Below, piece after piece: positions 42,824-52,936 of a stretch of DNA of 64,000 nt. Position 1 is the first letter of the stretch; each line of letters starts with the position of its first letter. Position numbers and translations under genes: made by a program. This DNA comes from Betaproteobacteria bacterium HGW-Betaproteobacteria-22 (GTDB lineage: Bacteria; Pseudomonadota; Gammaproteobacteria; Burkholderiales; Methylophilaceae). The notes under the pieces are model-generated. The model did not search any database. It was given only the letters and a program-made list of their open reading frames with translations, and was not told the DNA's origin. The stretch is from the NCBI GenBank assembly GCA_002842285.1, contig PHCJ01000001.1:148369-212368 (forward strand), written 5' to 3'.

Positions 42824-44959
42824 ATGTCACACCCCAACACCTACAAAAAAAGAATATTATCACTCGCTGTTTTAAGCGCTTTAGGCACCAGCCATCATGT
42901 CATGGCTGAAGAAACTCCATCAGATAAAATTGTTACCGCCCCCGTGGTAGTCACCGCAACGCGCGTAGAGCAAAACAGCTTTGATTTGCCAGTAGCGATT
43001 GATGTAGTGCAGCAAAAAGATATTCAAGACGGTCAGCTACAAATGACGCTATCAGAAAGCCTGATTCGCATTCCGGGCATTACCGCGCAAAACCGTACCA
43101 ACCAATCACAAGACCCGCAAATTTCATCACGCGGCTTTGGCTCACGCTCCAGCTTTGGCGTACGTGGCATTCGCGTTTACGTCGATGGCATTCCGCTCAC
43201 CATGCCCGATGGCCAAGGTCAACCTGGCGTTGTAGATTTATCTGCCATTAAAAGTGTAGAAGTGATGCGCGGCCCTTTCTCAGCACTTTACGGCAACTCT
43301 TCTGGCGGGGTCATTCAATTAATCACCAAAGATGCTCCAAAAACCGCTGAAGTCGGTGGCACTGTCATGTTTGGTAGTGATGACACCAAACGTCAAATAC
43401 TGAATGCCGCAGGCACCGCAGAAAACATTGAATATTTACTCAATGTATCCAACTTTGAAACTGACGGTTATCGAGATAACAGCGCTGGCGATAAACAACA
43501 AGCCACCGCAAAATTCAAATTCAACATTAGCCAAGATACCAAGCTAACCGCGCTTGTAAATTGGTTTGAGCAAAAAGCGCAAGATCCAGGTGGGCTGGAT
43601 AGAGCAAGAGCCTTTAATAGCAGCACACGTGACAGCGTAGTGCCTGCTATCCTCTTTGCTAATACCAATGTAAAAAGAGACCATGCACAGATAGGCTTCA
43701 ATCTAGAGCACGCTTTCAATGAGAATAACAAACTCTCAATCACACCCTATGTCGGGACACGTAAAAACGCGCAAGTGCTGACTACTTCACCGCTTGCCAC
43801 AGTCTTAACTAGTACAAATGCCCGACTGAGTGAAATTGACCGCGAGTTTTACGGCACTGATGTTCGTTGGGACAATACTGGCACACTGGCCGATATGCCC
43901 TACAATCTCAGTTTCGGCCTGAATTATGGTAAATCAAAAGATGCGCGAAAAGACACTAACATACTCATCAATGGCGTCACTAGCAGCGTAGCAAACCGTA
44001 ATGAGGATAATATTGTTGACAATTTCGACCAGTATATCCAAGGTAAATTATCTATTCTGGATAATGTTGATCTGCATGCGGGCGCACGCCACACCAAAGT
44101 TAATTTAAAAGTAAACGACTATTTAATCTCAGGCACAAATAAAGACAACAGCGGCTCAGTTGAATACAAAAAAACCACGCCTGTGATTGGTGCAGTTTGG
44201 AAAGTAACGCCCGCCTTCAATCTGTACGCCAACTACGGCAGAGGGTTTGAAACACCCACCTTTTTTGAAGCGGGATTTGACAGCACGGGCGGTGATGCAA
44301 AACCTAACCTAAGCTTAAAACCCAGTGAAAGCCGTAATTTTGAGCTTGGAGCCAAGGCTTTTGTGAATGACAACACACAAGTAAATCTGAACCTATTTAG
44401 GATCACCACTAAAGATGAACTCGTCGTGAGCAATACCGCAAATGGAAAAACCGTTTACACCAATGCTAATGACACCAAGCGTACAGGAGTTGAGTTATCT
44501 GTTGACTCGCAATTCGCGAACAACATCTCGACCTATTTATCATACTCATTGCTAAATGCGAAATTCGATTCCGATTTTACTAATAAAAAATCAACTCCAG
44601 AAACCATCACTTCTGGCAACAAAATTCCTGGTACTTACAAGACACAAATCTACGCTGAAATTGCCTGGAAATACCAACCACTAGGCTTCAATACCGCATT
44701 TGAAGCGCGGCATAACAGCCAAGTGTACGCCAATGACACCAACACGGAAACCGCGCCTTCTTATACCATCTTCAACCTACGCGCAGGTTTTGAGCAAACA
44801 TTGGCCAACTGGCACTTTAGTGAATATTTACGTGTTGAAAATATGTTTGATAAAAACTATATCGGCTCTGTACGCGTTAATGATGGCAATGCACTCTTCT
44901 TTGAACCAGCAGCAGATAGAAACTATTTATTGGGTTTAAGTGCAAAATACAGGTTCTAA
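42824..44959 (+). CDS. TonB-dependent outer membrane receptor
   Basis: 711 residues: signal peptide (about 1-28), a TonB box-like VVVTATR (about 42-48), plug domain (about 50-175, with MTLSESLIRIPGI, VEVMRGPFSALYGNSSGGV) and a 22-strand beta barrel ending in LSAKYRF. It imports a large substrate such as a siderophore or metal complex with energy from TonB. Nothing next to it tells the ligand, and no riboswitch or Fur box could be recognised upstream. An intrinsic terminator follows. Confidence 0.9.
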   Translation: MSHPNTYKKRILSLAVLSALGTSHHVMAEETPSDKIVTAPVVVTATRVEQNSFDLPVAIDVVQQKDIQDGQLQMTLSESLIRIPGITAQNRTNQSQDPQISSRGFGSRSSFGVRGIRVYVDGIPLTMPDGQGQPGVVDLSAIKSVEVMRGPFSALYGNSSGGVIQLITKDAPKTAEVGGTVMFGSDDTKRQILNAAGTAENIEYLLNVSNFETDGYRDNSAGDKQQATAKFKFNISQDTKLTALVNWFEQKAQDPGGLDRARAFNSSTRDSVVPAILFANTNVKRDHAQIGFNLEHAFNENNKLSITPYVGTRKNAQVLTTSPLATVLTSTNARLSEIDREFYGTDVRWDNTGTLADMPYNLSFGLNYGKSKDARKDTNILINGVTSSVANRNEDNIVDNFDQYIQGKLSILDNVDLHAGARHTKVNLKVNDYLISGTNKDNSGSVEYKKTTPVIGAVWKVTPAFNLYANYGRGFETPTFFEAGFDSTGGDAKPNLSLKPSESRNFELGAKAFVNDNTQVNLNLFRITTKDELVVSNTANGKTVYTNANDTKRTGVELSVDSQFANNISTYLSYSLLNAKFDSDFTNKKSTPETITSGNKIPGTYKTQIYAEIAWKYQPLGFNTAFEARHNSQVYANDTNTETAPSYTIFNLRAGFEQTLANWHFSEYLRVENMFDKNYIGSVRVNDGNALFFEPAADRNYLLGLSAKYRF

Positions 44960-44979
44960 CGCAATCTGACCATGGCATC

Positions 44980-45009
44980 AAGCCAGCAAAGTAATTTGCT
45001 GGCTTTTTT
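44980..45009 (+). terminator. Intrinsic terminator of the TonB receptor gene
   Basis: Perfect 11-bp stem (44980-44990 and 44995-45005), 4-nt loop, T run to 45009, 20 nt past the stop. Confidence 0.93.
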
Positions 45010-45067
45010 ATTCATCATATTTAGTGTTTAATACGACCTTACTCTAATTCAATAAAATCACAACATT

Positions 45068-45520
45068 ATGTCTATCCTCATCGACCTAAAAATCCTAGAT
45101 GACCGCCTACGCAGTCAGTTCCCCACTTACGCCACACCAGGCTCTGCTGGGCTGGATTTACGCGCCTGTATTGACGCCTCTATCACCTTGCAACCCGGTG
45201 AAACCACACTTATCCCCACCGGCATGGCAATTCATATTGATAACACTTACTATGCTGCACTCATTTTGCCGCGTTCAGGGCTTGGGCATAAGCATGGTAT
45301 CGTACTGGGCAACTTGGTGGGCTTGATTGATTCAGACTACCAAGGCCAGCTCATGGTGTCGTGCTGGAACCGCGGAAATACAGCGTTTGAGCTTAACCCG
45401 ATGGAGCGCATTGCTCAGTTAGTGATTGTGCCTGTGATGCAAGCCGAGTTCCATGTCGTGGATGATTTTGACACCTCTGAACGCGGCGAAGGCGGGTTTG
45501 GCAGTACAGGCAAACATTAA
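45068..45520 (+). CDS. dut: dUTP diphosphatase
   Basis: 150-residue trimeric dUTPase that hydrolyses dUTP to dUMP and pyrophosphate, keeping uracil out of DNA and feeding dTMP synthesis. All five motifs are seen: GSAGLDLRA (1), [10 protein letters not shown] (2), [11 protein letters not shown] (3), QLVIVPV (4) and the C-terminal [10 protein letters not shown] (5). Full length. It is near coaBC, as often in proteobacteria, here separated by the receptor gene. Confidence 0.96.
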   Translation: MSILIDLKILDDRLRSQFPTYATPGSAGLDLRACIDASITLQPGETTLIPTGMAIHIDNTYYAALILPRSGLGHKHGIVLGNLVGLIDSDYQGQLMVSCWNRGNTAFELNPMERIAQLVIVPVMQAEFHVVDDFDTSERGEGGFGSTGKH

Positions 45521-45554
45521 TGTGCAGATAATCTATTAATTTCATACAATTTAC

Positions 45555-45584
45555 TTGAACAAAGTAAGCGTTATAGACTATAAT
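45555..45584 (+). promoter_or_regulatory. Promoter of rpmB-rpmG
   Basis: TTGAAC (45555-45560), 18-nt spacer, perfect TATAAT (45579-45584); start of transcription near 45591 and a short leader before the rpmB ATG at 45624. Confidence 0.7.
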
Positions 45585-45623
45585 CACGCTCTTTCTCAAA
45601 AACAGAGTTCTTCGGAGATAACC

Positions 45624-45860
45624 ATGGCACGTGTATGTCAGGTAACAGGCAAAAAGCCAATGGTGGGTAACAATGTTTCTCACGCACAAAACAAAACAAA
45701 ACGTCGTTTCTTACCTAATTTGCAAAACCGCAAATTCTGGGTTGAGAGCGAAAACCGCTGGGTAAGCTTGCGTATCACTAACGCTGCTTTGCGTACAATC
45801 GACAAAAACGGTATTGATGCTGTTTTGGCTGATTTGCGTGCCGCTGGCCAAAAAATCTAA
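45624..45860 (+). CDS. rpmB: 50S ribosomal protein L28
   Basis: 78 residues, basic, with the L28 start [20 protein letters not shown] and [12 protein letters not shown] late-assembling 50S protein. The start is set by GGAG 6 nt upstream; a longer in-frame ATG at 45555 overlaps the promoter. It is followed 13 nt later by rpmG. Confidence 0.96.
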   Translation: MARVCQVTGKKPMVGNNVSHAQNKTKRRFLPNLQNRKFWVESENRWVSLRITNAALRTIDKNGIDAVLADLRAAGQKI

Positions 45861-45873
45861 AAGGTAGATCATC

Positions 45874-46029
45874 ATGCGCGAAAAAATAAAATTGGAATCT
45901 AGTGCTGGTACAGGTCACTTTTATACCACCACTAAAAACAAACGTACAATGCCGGGCAAATTCGAGATTAAAAAGTTTGATCCAGTTGCTCGCAAGCACG
46001 TAATGTACAAAGAAACAAAACTGAAATAA
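45874..46029 (+). CDS. rpmG: 50S ribosomal protein L33
   Basis: 51 residues: [20 protein letters not shown], then [20 protein letters not shown], ending KETKLK. This is the zinc-free form: the paired cysteines of zinc-type L33 are absent. It is the second gene of the rpmB operon, closed by a strong terminator. Confidence 0.95.
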   Translation: MREKIKLESSAGTGHFYTTTKNKRTMPGKFEIKKFDPVARKHVMYKETKLK

Positions 46030-46050
46030 TTGCTCGTATTATTATTTCTG

Positions 46051-46089
46051 CAATAAAAAAGCTCACTTTAAAGGTGAGCTTTTTTATTG
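46051..46089. terminator. Bidirectional terminator between rpmG and the MscS-type gene
   Basis: Perfect 16-bp arms (46051-46066 and 46074-46089) with a 7-nt loop, A run before and T run after the GC core, so it works for both convergent genes. Confidence 0.93.
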
Positions 46090-46119
46090 CTTGCGATTTC
46101 CGCGATTTATCTATTCGCC

Positions 46120-47382
46120 CTAATTTTTCAATATACGCACCTCGCGCTGCGGATACGGAATTGAAATATCATGGGTTTTAAATAGCTTCCATATCGTCAT
46201 ATAAACCTCTGATCGCAACGAGGCTGTGCCCTCCTCCGCATCTGGAATCCAGATGGACAACGTCAAATCTATACCGCTATCAGCAAACCCTTTTATCAAG
46301 GCATTAGGCTCCGGTGTGACAAGCACCCTAGGATGCTCGTCAGCGGCTTTTAACATCAACTGCATCGCCAACTCAAGGTCGGTCTGGTATGCCACCTGCA
46401 ACTCCATCAGCACGCGCGTGTTTCTATCAAGAAACGAATGATTAATCACAGGGTTGATAATGATTGTTTCATTAGGAATAATGACTTCGGTACCATCCAG
46501 CTTATGCAGGACAAGGTAACGCGTACGCAAATCGCGCACCACGCCATAATGCGCATCTATGGTCACAACATCGCCTATCTTGATAGACTTATCCAGCAGA
46601 ATAATAAAACCACTCACGTAGTTACTGGCAATGCGCTGCAGGCCAAAACCCAACCCCACACCTAATGCGCCACCGAATACAGATAGCAAAGTCAGGTCCA
46701 GACCAACAGCGGATAGGCCAATCAGCACTGCGATAAACAGCAATATCACGCGCAGGACTTTTGTGAGTACCACACGCGTACTGGCATCCACCTGCTCTAC
46801 ACGCATCAACTTGTTTTCAATCAGCCTGCCTAGCCACATTGCAACAAACAAAGTCGCCACGATGGTGAGCAGGCCCTGTAAAATCAATAATAAATTTACT
46901 GGCGACTTGCCAATCGTAATCTCCACCGACTCCATGCTCTCTAGCACTTCTGGCAGCAAACCACTTAAATGCAATGCCATAATGACCCAGATCAGTGTTG
47001 CAATGCTGTTTTCCAATGCTTTTAACAGACCGCCAGGGGCGATAATATAGCGCGCCGCATATACAATCAAACGTACTACCGCCATAGCAAGCAGCAGCTT
47101 ACCTGCTAAATGCAACATACTCGTATGCTGCCAATAAGCAAGCACCCATTTTGAGAGAGAAACAAACAAGAGTGACGACAGCGGAAACAGTACGCGGTTA
47201 ATGCTACCAATGGCCATGCGCCAGTTATCCGGCGCATGGCGCATGACGTAAGCACGCAATGCCCCATTAATCATAGCTGCAGACGCAAGTGAAACCAATA
47301 TCACTACAATCTGCCAAACCGCGGCTACGGTTGTGATATCAGCGACGATTTCCTGCCAAATCAAATGTATTTCCGTATGCAT
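46120..47382 (-). CDS. MscS family mechanosensitive channel
   Basis: 420 residues, larger than E. coli MscS. Four or five membrane helices precede the MscS core (about 190-420), with the pore helix pattern SVFGGALGVGLGFGLQRIASNYVSGF (about 230-255, written here in part), the beta domain GDVVTIDAHYGVVRDLR, and a C-terminal alpha/beta domain ending PQREVRILKN. It releases solutes at hypo-osmotic shock. Located downstream of mgtE by 35 nt on the same strand. Confidence 0.88.
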   Translation of the reverse strand: MHTEIHLIWQEIVADITTVAAVWQIVVILVSLASAAMINGALRAYVMRHAPDNWRMAIGSINRVLFPLSSLLFVSLSKWVLAYWQHTSMLHLAGKLLLAMAVVRLIVYAARYIIAPGGLLKALENSIATLIWVIMALHLSGLLPEVLESMESVEITIGKSPVNLLLILQGLLTIVATLFVAMWLGRLIENKLMRVEQVDASTRVVLTKVLRVILLFIAVLIGLSAVGLDLTLLSVFGGALGVGLGFGLQRIASNYVSGFIILLDKSIKIGDVVTIDAHYGVVRDLRTRYLVLHKLDGTEVIIPNETIIINPVINHSFLDRNTRVLMELQVAYQTDLELAMQLMLKAADEHPRVLVTPEPNALIKGFADSGIDLTLSIWIPDAEEGTASLRSEVYMTIWKLFKTHDISIPYPQREVRILKN

Positions 47383-47416
47383 CTATTCCCCAACCCGGAG
47401 CTCACAACAAGCCCAA

Positions 47417-48850
47417 TCACATAAGAAAAATGGTCGCCAAGCCTAAAAAGATAAAAAATCCGCCACTGTCTGTCATTGCTGTAATTAACACACTGGAACC
47501 TACAGCAGGGTCGCGCCCGGTTTTATTCATCACTAACGGAATCATCACGCCCATAATGGCTGCCAATAACAAATTTAGCGTCATAGCCGACATCATCACC
47601 AACCCCAATGGGTAGCTACCATACAATAAATAAGCAATTACACCAATCACACTCCCCCACAGCAAGCCATTTAGCAATGCAACACCCAGCTCTTTGGAAA
47701 TAAGCGACTTCATATTATGTGATGCCACCTGACCCAATGCCAAGCCACGCACAATCATCGTTGTCGTCTGATTGCCTGAGTTTCCGCCTACACCTGCGAC
47801 TATCGGCATCAAGGCGGCAAGCGCGACTATTTTTTCAATTGATCCTTCAAAAAGGCCAATCACACGCGAAGCAATTAAAGCAGTGACTAAATTAATCGCT
47901 AACCATGCCCAACGGTTTTGCACTGACTTCCATACAGAAGCAAAAAAGTCTTCTTCTTCACGCAAGCCGGCCATGGACAACACATCATATTCGGCCTCTT
48001 CACGAATCAAATCCATGACTGCGTCTACGGTAATCCGCCCCACCAACTTATTATGCGCATCCACAACGGGGGCGGTCACCAGGTCATAACGCTCAAATGC
48101 TTTTGCAGCATCATCTGCAACATCCTCAGGGTGGAACACCACGGCATCTTCAGACATCACGTCCGCCACTTTTGCATCCAAATCACTCACTACCAGACGC
48201 TTGAGAGGCAAGACACCATGCAGCACATCATCCCTGTCCACCACAAACAATTTATCTGTGTGGTCAGGCAGCGCACCCAAGCGTCGCATATATCTCAATG
48301 CCACTTCCAGTGTAATGTCCTCACGAATCGTGACAATGTCAAAGTCCATGATAGAACCAACAGCGTCATCTGAGTAAGAAAGTGCAGATTGCAAACGTGC
48401 ACGATTCTGCGCATCCAGACTGTCCAGCAAGTCCTGCAACACATCCTTAGGCAGATCTGGTGCCAGGTCAGCCAACTCATCAGTATCAAGTTGCTCAGCA
48501 GCAGCCAGCAACTCTTCTGAATCCATATCGGCAATCAGCGTCTGACGTACCGCATCCGACACCTCAAGCAAGATTTCGCCATCGCGGTCTGCTTTGACCA
48601 ACTCCCAAACATTCAGGCGCTCTTCTAGCGGTAATGCTTCAAGAATGTAAGCAACATCAGCGGGGTGCAGTAAATCCAGTTTCTTTTGCAGTTCATACTG
48701 GTTTTGCTTATGCACCAACGATTCAATTAGCTCATGGTTATGCATATCCTGATTATGCACGATAGTTTCTACCAGGCGCTGCTTATCGAGCAAAGTGATA
48801 ATTTGCTGCAGGCTCTCGCTTAAACTTTCTTTTGAGTCTTGTTCCACCAT
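47417..48850 (-). CDS. mgtE: Magnesium transporter MgtE
   Basis: 477 residues. Cytosolic N-domain (about 20-135; LLHPADVAYILEALPLEER), two CBS domains (about 140-265; IREDITLEVALRYMRRLG, GRITVDAVMDLI) that sense Mg2+, a connecting helix and five C-terminal membrane helices (about 290-477) with the pore motif GVGGNSGNQTTTMIVRGLALG and GRDPAVGSSVLITAMTDSGGF. Full length. A channel-like inward Mg2+ (and Co2+) transporter gated by intracellular Mg2+. Confidence 0.95.
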   Translation of the reverse strand: MVEQDSKESLSESLQQIITLLDKQRLVETIVHNQDMHNHELIESLVHKQNQYELQKKLDLLHPADVAYILEALPLEERLNVWELVKADRDGEILLEVSDAVRQTLIADMDSEELLAAAEQLDTDELADLAPDLPKDVLQDLLDSLDAQNRARLQSALSYSDDAVGSIMDFDIVTIREDITLEVALRYMRRLGALPDHTDKLFVVDRDDVLHGVLPLKRLVVSDLDAKVADVMSEDAVVFHPEDVADDAAKAFERYDLVTAPVVDAHNKLVGRITVDAVMDLIREEAEYDVLSMAGLREEEDFFASVWKSVQNRWAWLAINLVTALIASRVIGLFEGSIEKIVALAALMPIVAGVGGNSGNQTTTMIVRGLALGQVASHNMKSLISKELGVALLNGLLWGSVIGVIAYLLYGSYPLGLVMMSAMTLNLLLAAIMGVMIPLVMNKTGRDPAVGSSVLITAMTDSGGFFIFLGLATIFLM

Positions 48851-49033
48851 AGTGTGTTAATTGAATATTGTCTTTTTGTTATTGGATTATGTCATTATGA
48901 TTTAATTTTGCTTACAATTTAGAATTAATAACAAAAAATAACTAAATTTTACAAGCTGATGGCGATTGGCATTACCTCCGGCATCAAAGTTGATGCCTGA
49001 ACTTTAACATCAACCTTTTAAAAGTCACTACTG

Positions 49034-49273
49034 ATGATAGCGCTAAAATTTTACACCACCTCCCATTGCCATCTATGTGAACGTGCCGAAGCTTTATTGC
49101 ATAGAATAGCAAAAGAATATGACATGCAATGGAACAAGCTGGATATTGCGAATGACGAATCCATGATTGAACAATATGGCACGATCATTCCAGTGATACA
49201 ACGCACAGACAACAACACAGAGATTAAGTGGCCATTTACCTACGATGAACTGCTAACCTTTATCTGCAGCTGA
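49034..49273 (+). CDS. Glutaredoxin-like protein (DUF836 family)
   Basis: 79 residues with a thioredoxin fold start KFYTTSHCHLCERAEALL: redox pair C13-x-x-C16, and a cis-Pro in TIIPVIQR (about 53-60). The short glutaredoxin-like family found in many proteobacteria; electron donor unknown. A lone gene, closed by a bidirectional terminator. Confidence 0.85.
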   Translation: MIALKFYTTSHCHLCERAEALLHRIAKEYDMQWNKLDIANDESMIEQYGTIIPVIQRTDNNTEIKWPFTYDELLTFICS

Positions 49274-49295
49274 CTATGCACGAGATGCCCTTATA

Positions 49296-49329
49296 AAATA
49301 AAAAGCCAGCATACGCTGGCTTTTTATTT
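49296..49329. terminator. Bidirectional terminator between the glutaredoxin-like gene and rplQ
   Basis: Perfect 15-bp arms (49296-49310 and 49315-49329) with a 4-nt loop and A/T runs on both sides. It ends the ribosomal alpha operon on the minus strand. Confidence 0.93.
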
Positions 49330-49346
49330 AAATACAGAATCACTTA

Positions 49347-49736
49347 TTACTCAGCAACGACCGCCTCAGCAGCGTTATCAGGACGATCAACAAGTTCTAC
49401 CAAAGCCATCGGTGCATTGTCTCCATTACGGAAACCGCATTTCAAGATACGCAGGTAACCACCGTTACGTGCATTGTAGCGAGGACCTAATTCGCCAAAC
49501 AACTTACCAACGATGTCACGATCACGCAAGCGATCAAACGCCAGACGACGATTCGCTAATGTTGCGGTTTTACCTAGTGTGATTAAAGGCTCAGCGAATT
49601 TACGCAATTCTTTAGCCTTTGGCAACGTGGTTTTAATGATTTCATGACGCAATAAAGAAGCTGTCATGTTACGAAACATAGCTGCACGATGGCTGCTAGT
49701 ACGATTTAATTTACGATTGCTATTACCGTGACGCAT
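49347..49736 (-). CDS. rplQ: 50S ribosomal protein L17
   Basis: 129 residues, standard bacterial L17: [20 protein letters not shown], then [17 protein letters not shown] and [18 protein letters not shown]. It sits near the tunnel exit of the 50S subunit. The last gene of the alpha operon, 40 nt after rpoA. Confidence 0.97.
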   Translation of the reverse strand: MRHGNSNRKLNRTSSHRAAMFRNMTASLLRHEIIKTTLPKAKELRKFAEPLITLGKTATLANRRLAFDRLRDRDIVGKLFGELGPRYNARNGGYLRILKCGFRNGDNAPMALVELVDRPDNAAEAVVAE

Positions 49737-49776
49737 AGTAATTCCTTAAGGTTTCTTAAACTTCAATATAAGCTTA

Positions 49777-50763
49777 TTAAGCTTTTTCCAGACCAACTGG
49801 TGGCCAATTTTCCAACTTCATGCCCAATGTCAGGCCACGAGAAGCCAACACATCTTTAATTTCATTGAGTGACTTACGACCCAAGTTAGGTGCTTTCAAC
49901 AGTTCATTTTCAGTGCGCTGAATCAAATCACCGATATAGAAAATATTTTCTGCTTTTAAGCAGTTAGCTGAACGTACGGTGAGTTCCAAATCATCCACTG
50001 GGCGCAACAACACAGGATCCACCTGAGGCGCAGCCTTCACTTCAACTTCACTTGGCGCACCTTCCAAATCAGCAAACACAGACAACTGACCCATCAGAAT
50101 GCGTGCCGCGTCACGAATCGCTTGCTCTGGTTCCACAATACCATTCGTTTCAACATCCATAATCAACTTGTCCAAGTCGGTACGCTGCTCAACACGTGCA
50201 CTATCAACATAATAGCTCACTTTGTTGATCGGGCTAAATGATGCGTCAACCATAATAAAACCCAACACACGGTCTTCATCATTAGCTTTTTGACGCACAG
50301 GCACCGGTTGATAACCGCGACCCATTTCCACTTTAACTTCCAGATTTAATTTACCACCTTTTGTCAGGTGAGCAATCACATGATCAGGATTTACAATTTC
50401 CGCATCGTGACCAGTGTTAAAATCAGCAGCAGTCACAACACCTTCTGATGATTTATTCAACGTCAGAACCGCCTCTGTCTTAGCGTTAAGCTTTAGCGCA
50501 ACCCCTTTAAGATTCAGAAGGATATCAACCACATCTTCCTGAACGCCTTCAAGTGTAGAGTACTCATGAACAACACCATCAATCTTAACTTCTGTAATGG
50601 CAAAGCCTGGAATAGATGAAAGTAAAACGCGACGTAAAGCATTACCTAGCGTATAGCCAAAACCACGCTCCATAGGCTCCAGTGTCACGCGTGCACGCAA
50701 TGGAGATAACACCTCAACATCAACAACACGCGGTTTCAAATACTCGGTAGGACTGTTTTGCAT
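49777..50763 (-). CDS. rpoA: RNA polymerase alpha subunit
   Basis: 328 residues. N-terminal domain (about 1-230) for dimerisation and beta/beta-prime assembly ([20 protein letters not shown]), linker, and C-terminal domain (about 245-328) that contacts UP elements and activators ([33 protein letters not shown]). Start at 50763 (MQNSPTEYL); an in-frame ATG 22 codons upstream lies in the AT-rich spacer and is not expected. Confidence 0.98.
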   Translation of the reverse strand: MQNSPTEYLKPRVVDVEVLSPLRARVTLEPMERGFGYTLGNALRRVLLSSIPGFAITEVKIDGVVHEYSTLEGVQEDVVDILLNLKGVALKLNAKTEAVLTLNKSSEGVVTAADFNTGHDAEIVNPDHVIAHLTKGGKLNLEVKVEMGRGYQPVPVRQKANDEDRVLGFIMVDASFSPINKVSYYVDSARVEQRTDLDKLIMDVETNGIVEPEQAIRDAARILMGQLSVFADLEGAPSEVEVKAAPQVDPVLLRPVDDLELTVRSANCLKAENIFYIGDLIQRTENELLKAPNLGRKSLNEIKDVLASRGLTLGMKLENWPPVGLEKA

Positions 50764-50867
50764 AGTTATACCTTTAATTTTTAATAATTTTATTGCCAAG
50801 TTAAGCTTGGCAATAAATAAATTTAGCAAGCCTATAAAGACTTGCTAATTATCTAGTTTGATATCAA

Positions 50868-51497
50868 TTACTTAGAGTAAAGCTCAACAACCAACGATTC
50901 ATTGATTGTTGGCGGCAACTCATCACGTTGCGGCTTAGCTTTGAAAGTGCCTTTCAATGCCTTAACATCCACTTCCAACCACTCTGGGAAGCCACGTTGC
51001 TCTGCCGCCTCAAGCGCGCTCTTAATGCGCAACTGAGATTTAGACGCCTCTGCCACGCTGATCACATCGCCAGCTTTTACTTGGTATGAAGGAATATTCA
51101 CGCGCTTGCCGTTCACCAAAATACTGTTGTGACGCACGATTTGGCGCGCCTCAGTGCGTGAACCACCCAATCCCATTCTATAGGCTACGTTATCTAAACG
51201 AGATTCCAGCAATTGAAGCAAGTTCTCACCGGTCACGCCTTTTTTACGGTCAGCTTCAGCGTAGTAGCTGCGGAATTGCGCCTCTAATACACCGTAAATA
51301 CGGCGTACTTTTTGTTTCTCACGCAATTGAACACCATAGTCAGACAAACGTTGGTTACGACGTTGTCCATGCTGACCTGGTGGAAAATTACGCTTTTCAA
51401 TTGCACATTTATCTGTAAAGCATTTTTCAGCCTTCAAGAAAAGCTTTTCGCCCTCACGACGGCACTGACGGCATTTAGGATCTAAATTTCTAGCCAA
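50868..51497 (-). CDS. rpsD: 30S ribosomal protein S4
   Basis: 209 residues. It binds 16S rRNA early in 30S assembly and, in the alpha operon, is the usual autogenous repressor. The N-terminus has four cysteines (CRQC and CFTDKC, about residues 9, 12, 26, 31) able to bind zinc, unlike E. coli S4. The S4 RNA-binding domain is around [21 protein letters not shown] (within 90-155). Confidence 0.97.
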   Translation of the reverse strand: MARNLDPKCRQCRREGEKLFLKAEKCFTDKCAIEKRNFPPGQHGQRRNQRLSDYGVQLREKQKVRRIYGVLEAQFRSYYAEADRKKGVTGENLLQLLESRLDNVAYRMGLGGSRTEARQIVRHNSILVNGKRVNIPSYQVKAGDVISVAEASKSQLRIKSALEAAEQRGFPEWLEVDVKALKGTFKAKPQRDELPPTINESLVVELYSK

Positions 51498-51523
51498 GAT
51501 AGTTCTCCAGTAATCTTTTTCGC

Positions 51524-51913
51524 TTAGATGCGACGTTTTTTAGGTGGGCGGCAGCCGTTATGAGGCACAGGCGTCACATCAGTAATGCTGGTAATTTTAA
51601 ATCCAGCCGCATTAAGTGCGCGCACAGCAGATTCACGACCTGGGCCAGGACCTTTAATACGCACTTCCAAATTCTTCACACCATTCTCTTGCGCCGATTT
51701 ACCAGCAACCTCCGCAGCCACTTGAGCTGCAAATGGCGTACTCTTACGTGAGCCCTTAAAGCCTTGACCACCTGAAGTTGCCCATGACAACGCGTTGCCC
51801 TGACGATCCGTGATAGTGATGATGGTGTTGTTAAAAGAAGCATGCACGTGGGCAATACCCTCGGCAATATTCTTTTTAACCTTTTTTCTTACGCGTACAT
51901 TAGCTTTTGCCAT
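51524..51913 (-). CDS. rpsK: 30S ribosomal protein S11
   Basis: 129 residues with the S11 stretches [20 protein letters not shown] and [20 protein letters not shown], ending [10 protein letters not shown]. It is on the 30S platform near the mRNA exit. Located between rpsM and rpsD as in the standard alpha operon. Confidence 0.97.
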   Translation of the reverse strand: MAKANVRVRKKVKKNIAEGIAHVHASFNNTIITITDRQGNALSWATSGGQGFKGSRKSTPFAAQVAAEVAGKSAQENGVKNLEVRIKGPGPGRESAVRALNAAGFKITSITDVTPVPHNGCRPPKKRRI

Positions 51914-52014
51914 GTTGCACTTTCCTTACCAATAAATCTTACTTAAATTTGTAAATTCAAACAATTAACGTTGATTGCTAGTCAACCAGACCGCAACCTA
52001 CCATCAAAAAGCGA

Positions 52015-52377
52015 TTATTTAGACTGCTTAATAGGTTTAATTGGGCCTTTGCGTGTGCGCGCATTTGTTTTGGTACGTTGACCACGCACCGGCATGCCGC
52101 GACGATGGCGAACACCACGATAGCAACCCAAATCCATTAAACGCTTAATGTTCATTGAAACTTCACGACGCAAGTCGCCTTCAACTTTAAATTTAGCAAC
52201 TTCTTCACGCAATTTTTCAACATCAGCATCATTTAAATCTTTGATTTTAGCAGTAGCAAGAACGCCGGCTGCGACACAGATTTTTTGTGCTGTATTACGT
52301 CCAATACCGTAAATTGCAGTCAATGCAATTTCAGTGTGTTTGTTATTTGGGATATTAACCCCTGCAATACGCGCCAT
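52015..52377 (-). CDS. rpsM: 30S ribosomal protein S13
   Basis: 120 residues: [20 protein letters not shown], helix-two-turn-helix [12 protein letters not shown], and the basic tail [19 protein letters not shown]. It contacts the P-site tRNA and 50S through bridge B1. It is the first gene after a promoter and two hairpins that separate it from rpmJ. Confidence 0.97.
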   Translation of the reverse strand: MARIAGVNIPNNKHTEIALTAIYGIGRNTAQKICVAAGVLATAKIKDLNDADVEKLREEVAKFKVEGDLRREVSMNIKRLMDLGCYRGVRHRRGMPVRGQRTKTNARTRKGPIKPIKQSK

Positions 52378-52429
52378 ACTTTACTCCAAATTAGGCCAAC
52401 CTAAATCTACTGCTTCAAAAAAGCCGACG

Positions 52430-52458
52430 ATTTTAACAGGAAAACCATTTTTTATCAA
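52430..52458 (-). promoter_or_regulatory. Promoter of the alpha operon (rpsM onward)
   Basis: On the minus strand: -35 TTGATA (52453-52458), 17-nt spacer, -10 TAAAAT (52430-52435), each 5 of 6 to consensus. Transcription would start near 52423, giving a leader of about 46 nt before rpsM. Confidence 0.75.
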
Positions 52459-52502
52459 TTAGCTATTCTTCTGATCAAAACATTTTTTTGACCAACTCAA
52501 CC

Positions 52503-52556
52503 AATATCTTTAAAACTTGATATTGATTTAAAGGTTAATTAAAAAACATTAACCTT
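52503..52556 (-). other. Two hairpins between rpmJ and rpsM
   Basis: 9-bp inverted repeat over the rpmJ stop (52531-52539 and 52548-52556) and a 6-bp one (52503-52508 and 52519-52524). Without T runs, they look like processing or attenuation structures at the spc/alpha boundary. Confidence 0.55.
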
Positions 52557-52662
52557 GACGTTGTTTATGACGTGGGTCAGTACAGATAATACGTACAACA
52601 CCGCGACGACGAACAACCTTACAATGACGGCATAAAGCCTTTACTGATGCACGAACTCTCAT
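52549..52662 (-). CDS. rpmJ: 50S ribosomal protein L36
   Basis: 37 residues: [20 protein letters not shown], then [17 protein letters not shown]. Zinc ligands C11, C14, C27 and H33 are intact (zinc form). It is too short for most ORF searches. Located between infA and rpsM, as usual. Confidence 0.96.
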   Translation of the reverse strand: MRVRASVKALCRHCKVVRRRGVVRIICTDPRHKQRQG

Positions 52663-52709
52663 ATTTCACTCCAAAACTTCTAAACTGTAATTCAATTAAA
52701 TCTACAAAT

Positions 52710-52928
52710 TTACTTAGCGCGAAAGGTAATTCTCGCACGCGATAAATCATAAGGTGTCATTTCTACCGTAACTTTATCTCCAGGTAATATGCGTATATAG
52801 TGCATGCGCATTTTTCCAGAAATATAGCCCAATACAACATGACCGTTTTCTAACTTAACTCTAAAAGTTGCATTAGGGAGATTTTCTAAAATCTCACCCT
52901 GCATCTCAATTCTATCTTCCTTGGCCAT
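52710..52928 (-). CDS. infA: Translation initiation factor IF-1, canonical copy
   Basis: 72 residues, the normal bacterial length: [51 protein letters not shown]. It binds the 30S A site and helps IF-2 and IF-3. It is in the secY-infA-rpmJ position. The window also has a longer, divergent IF-1 with TTG start at 7263-7523. Confidence 0.97.
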   Translation of the reverse strand: MAKEDRIEMQGEILENLPNATFRVKLENGHVVLGYISGKMRMHYIRILPGDKVTVEMTPYDLSRARITFRAK

Positions 52929-52936
52929 GCTTAAAA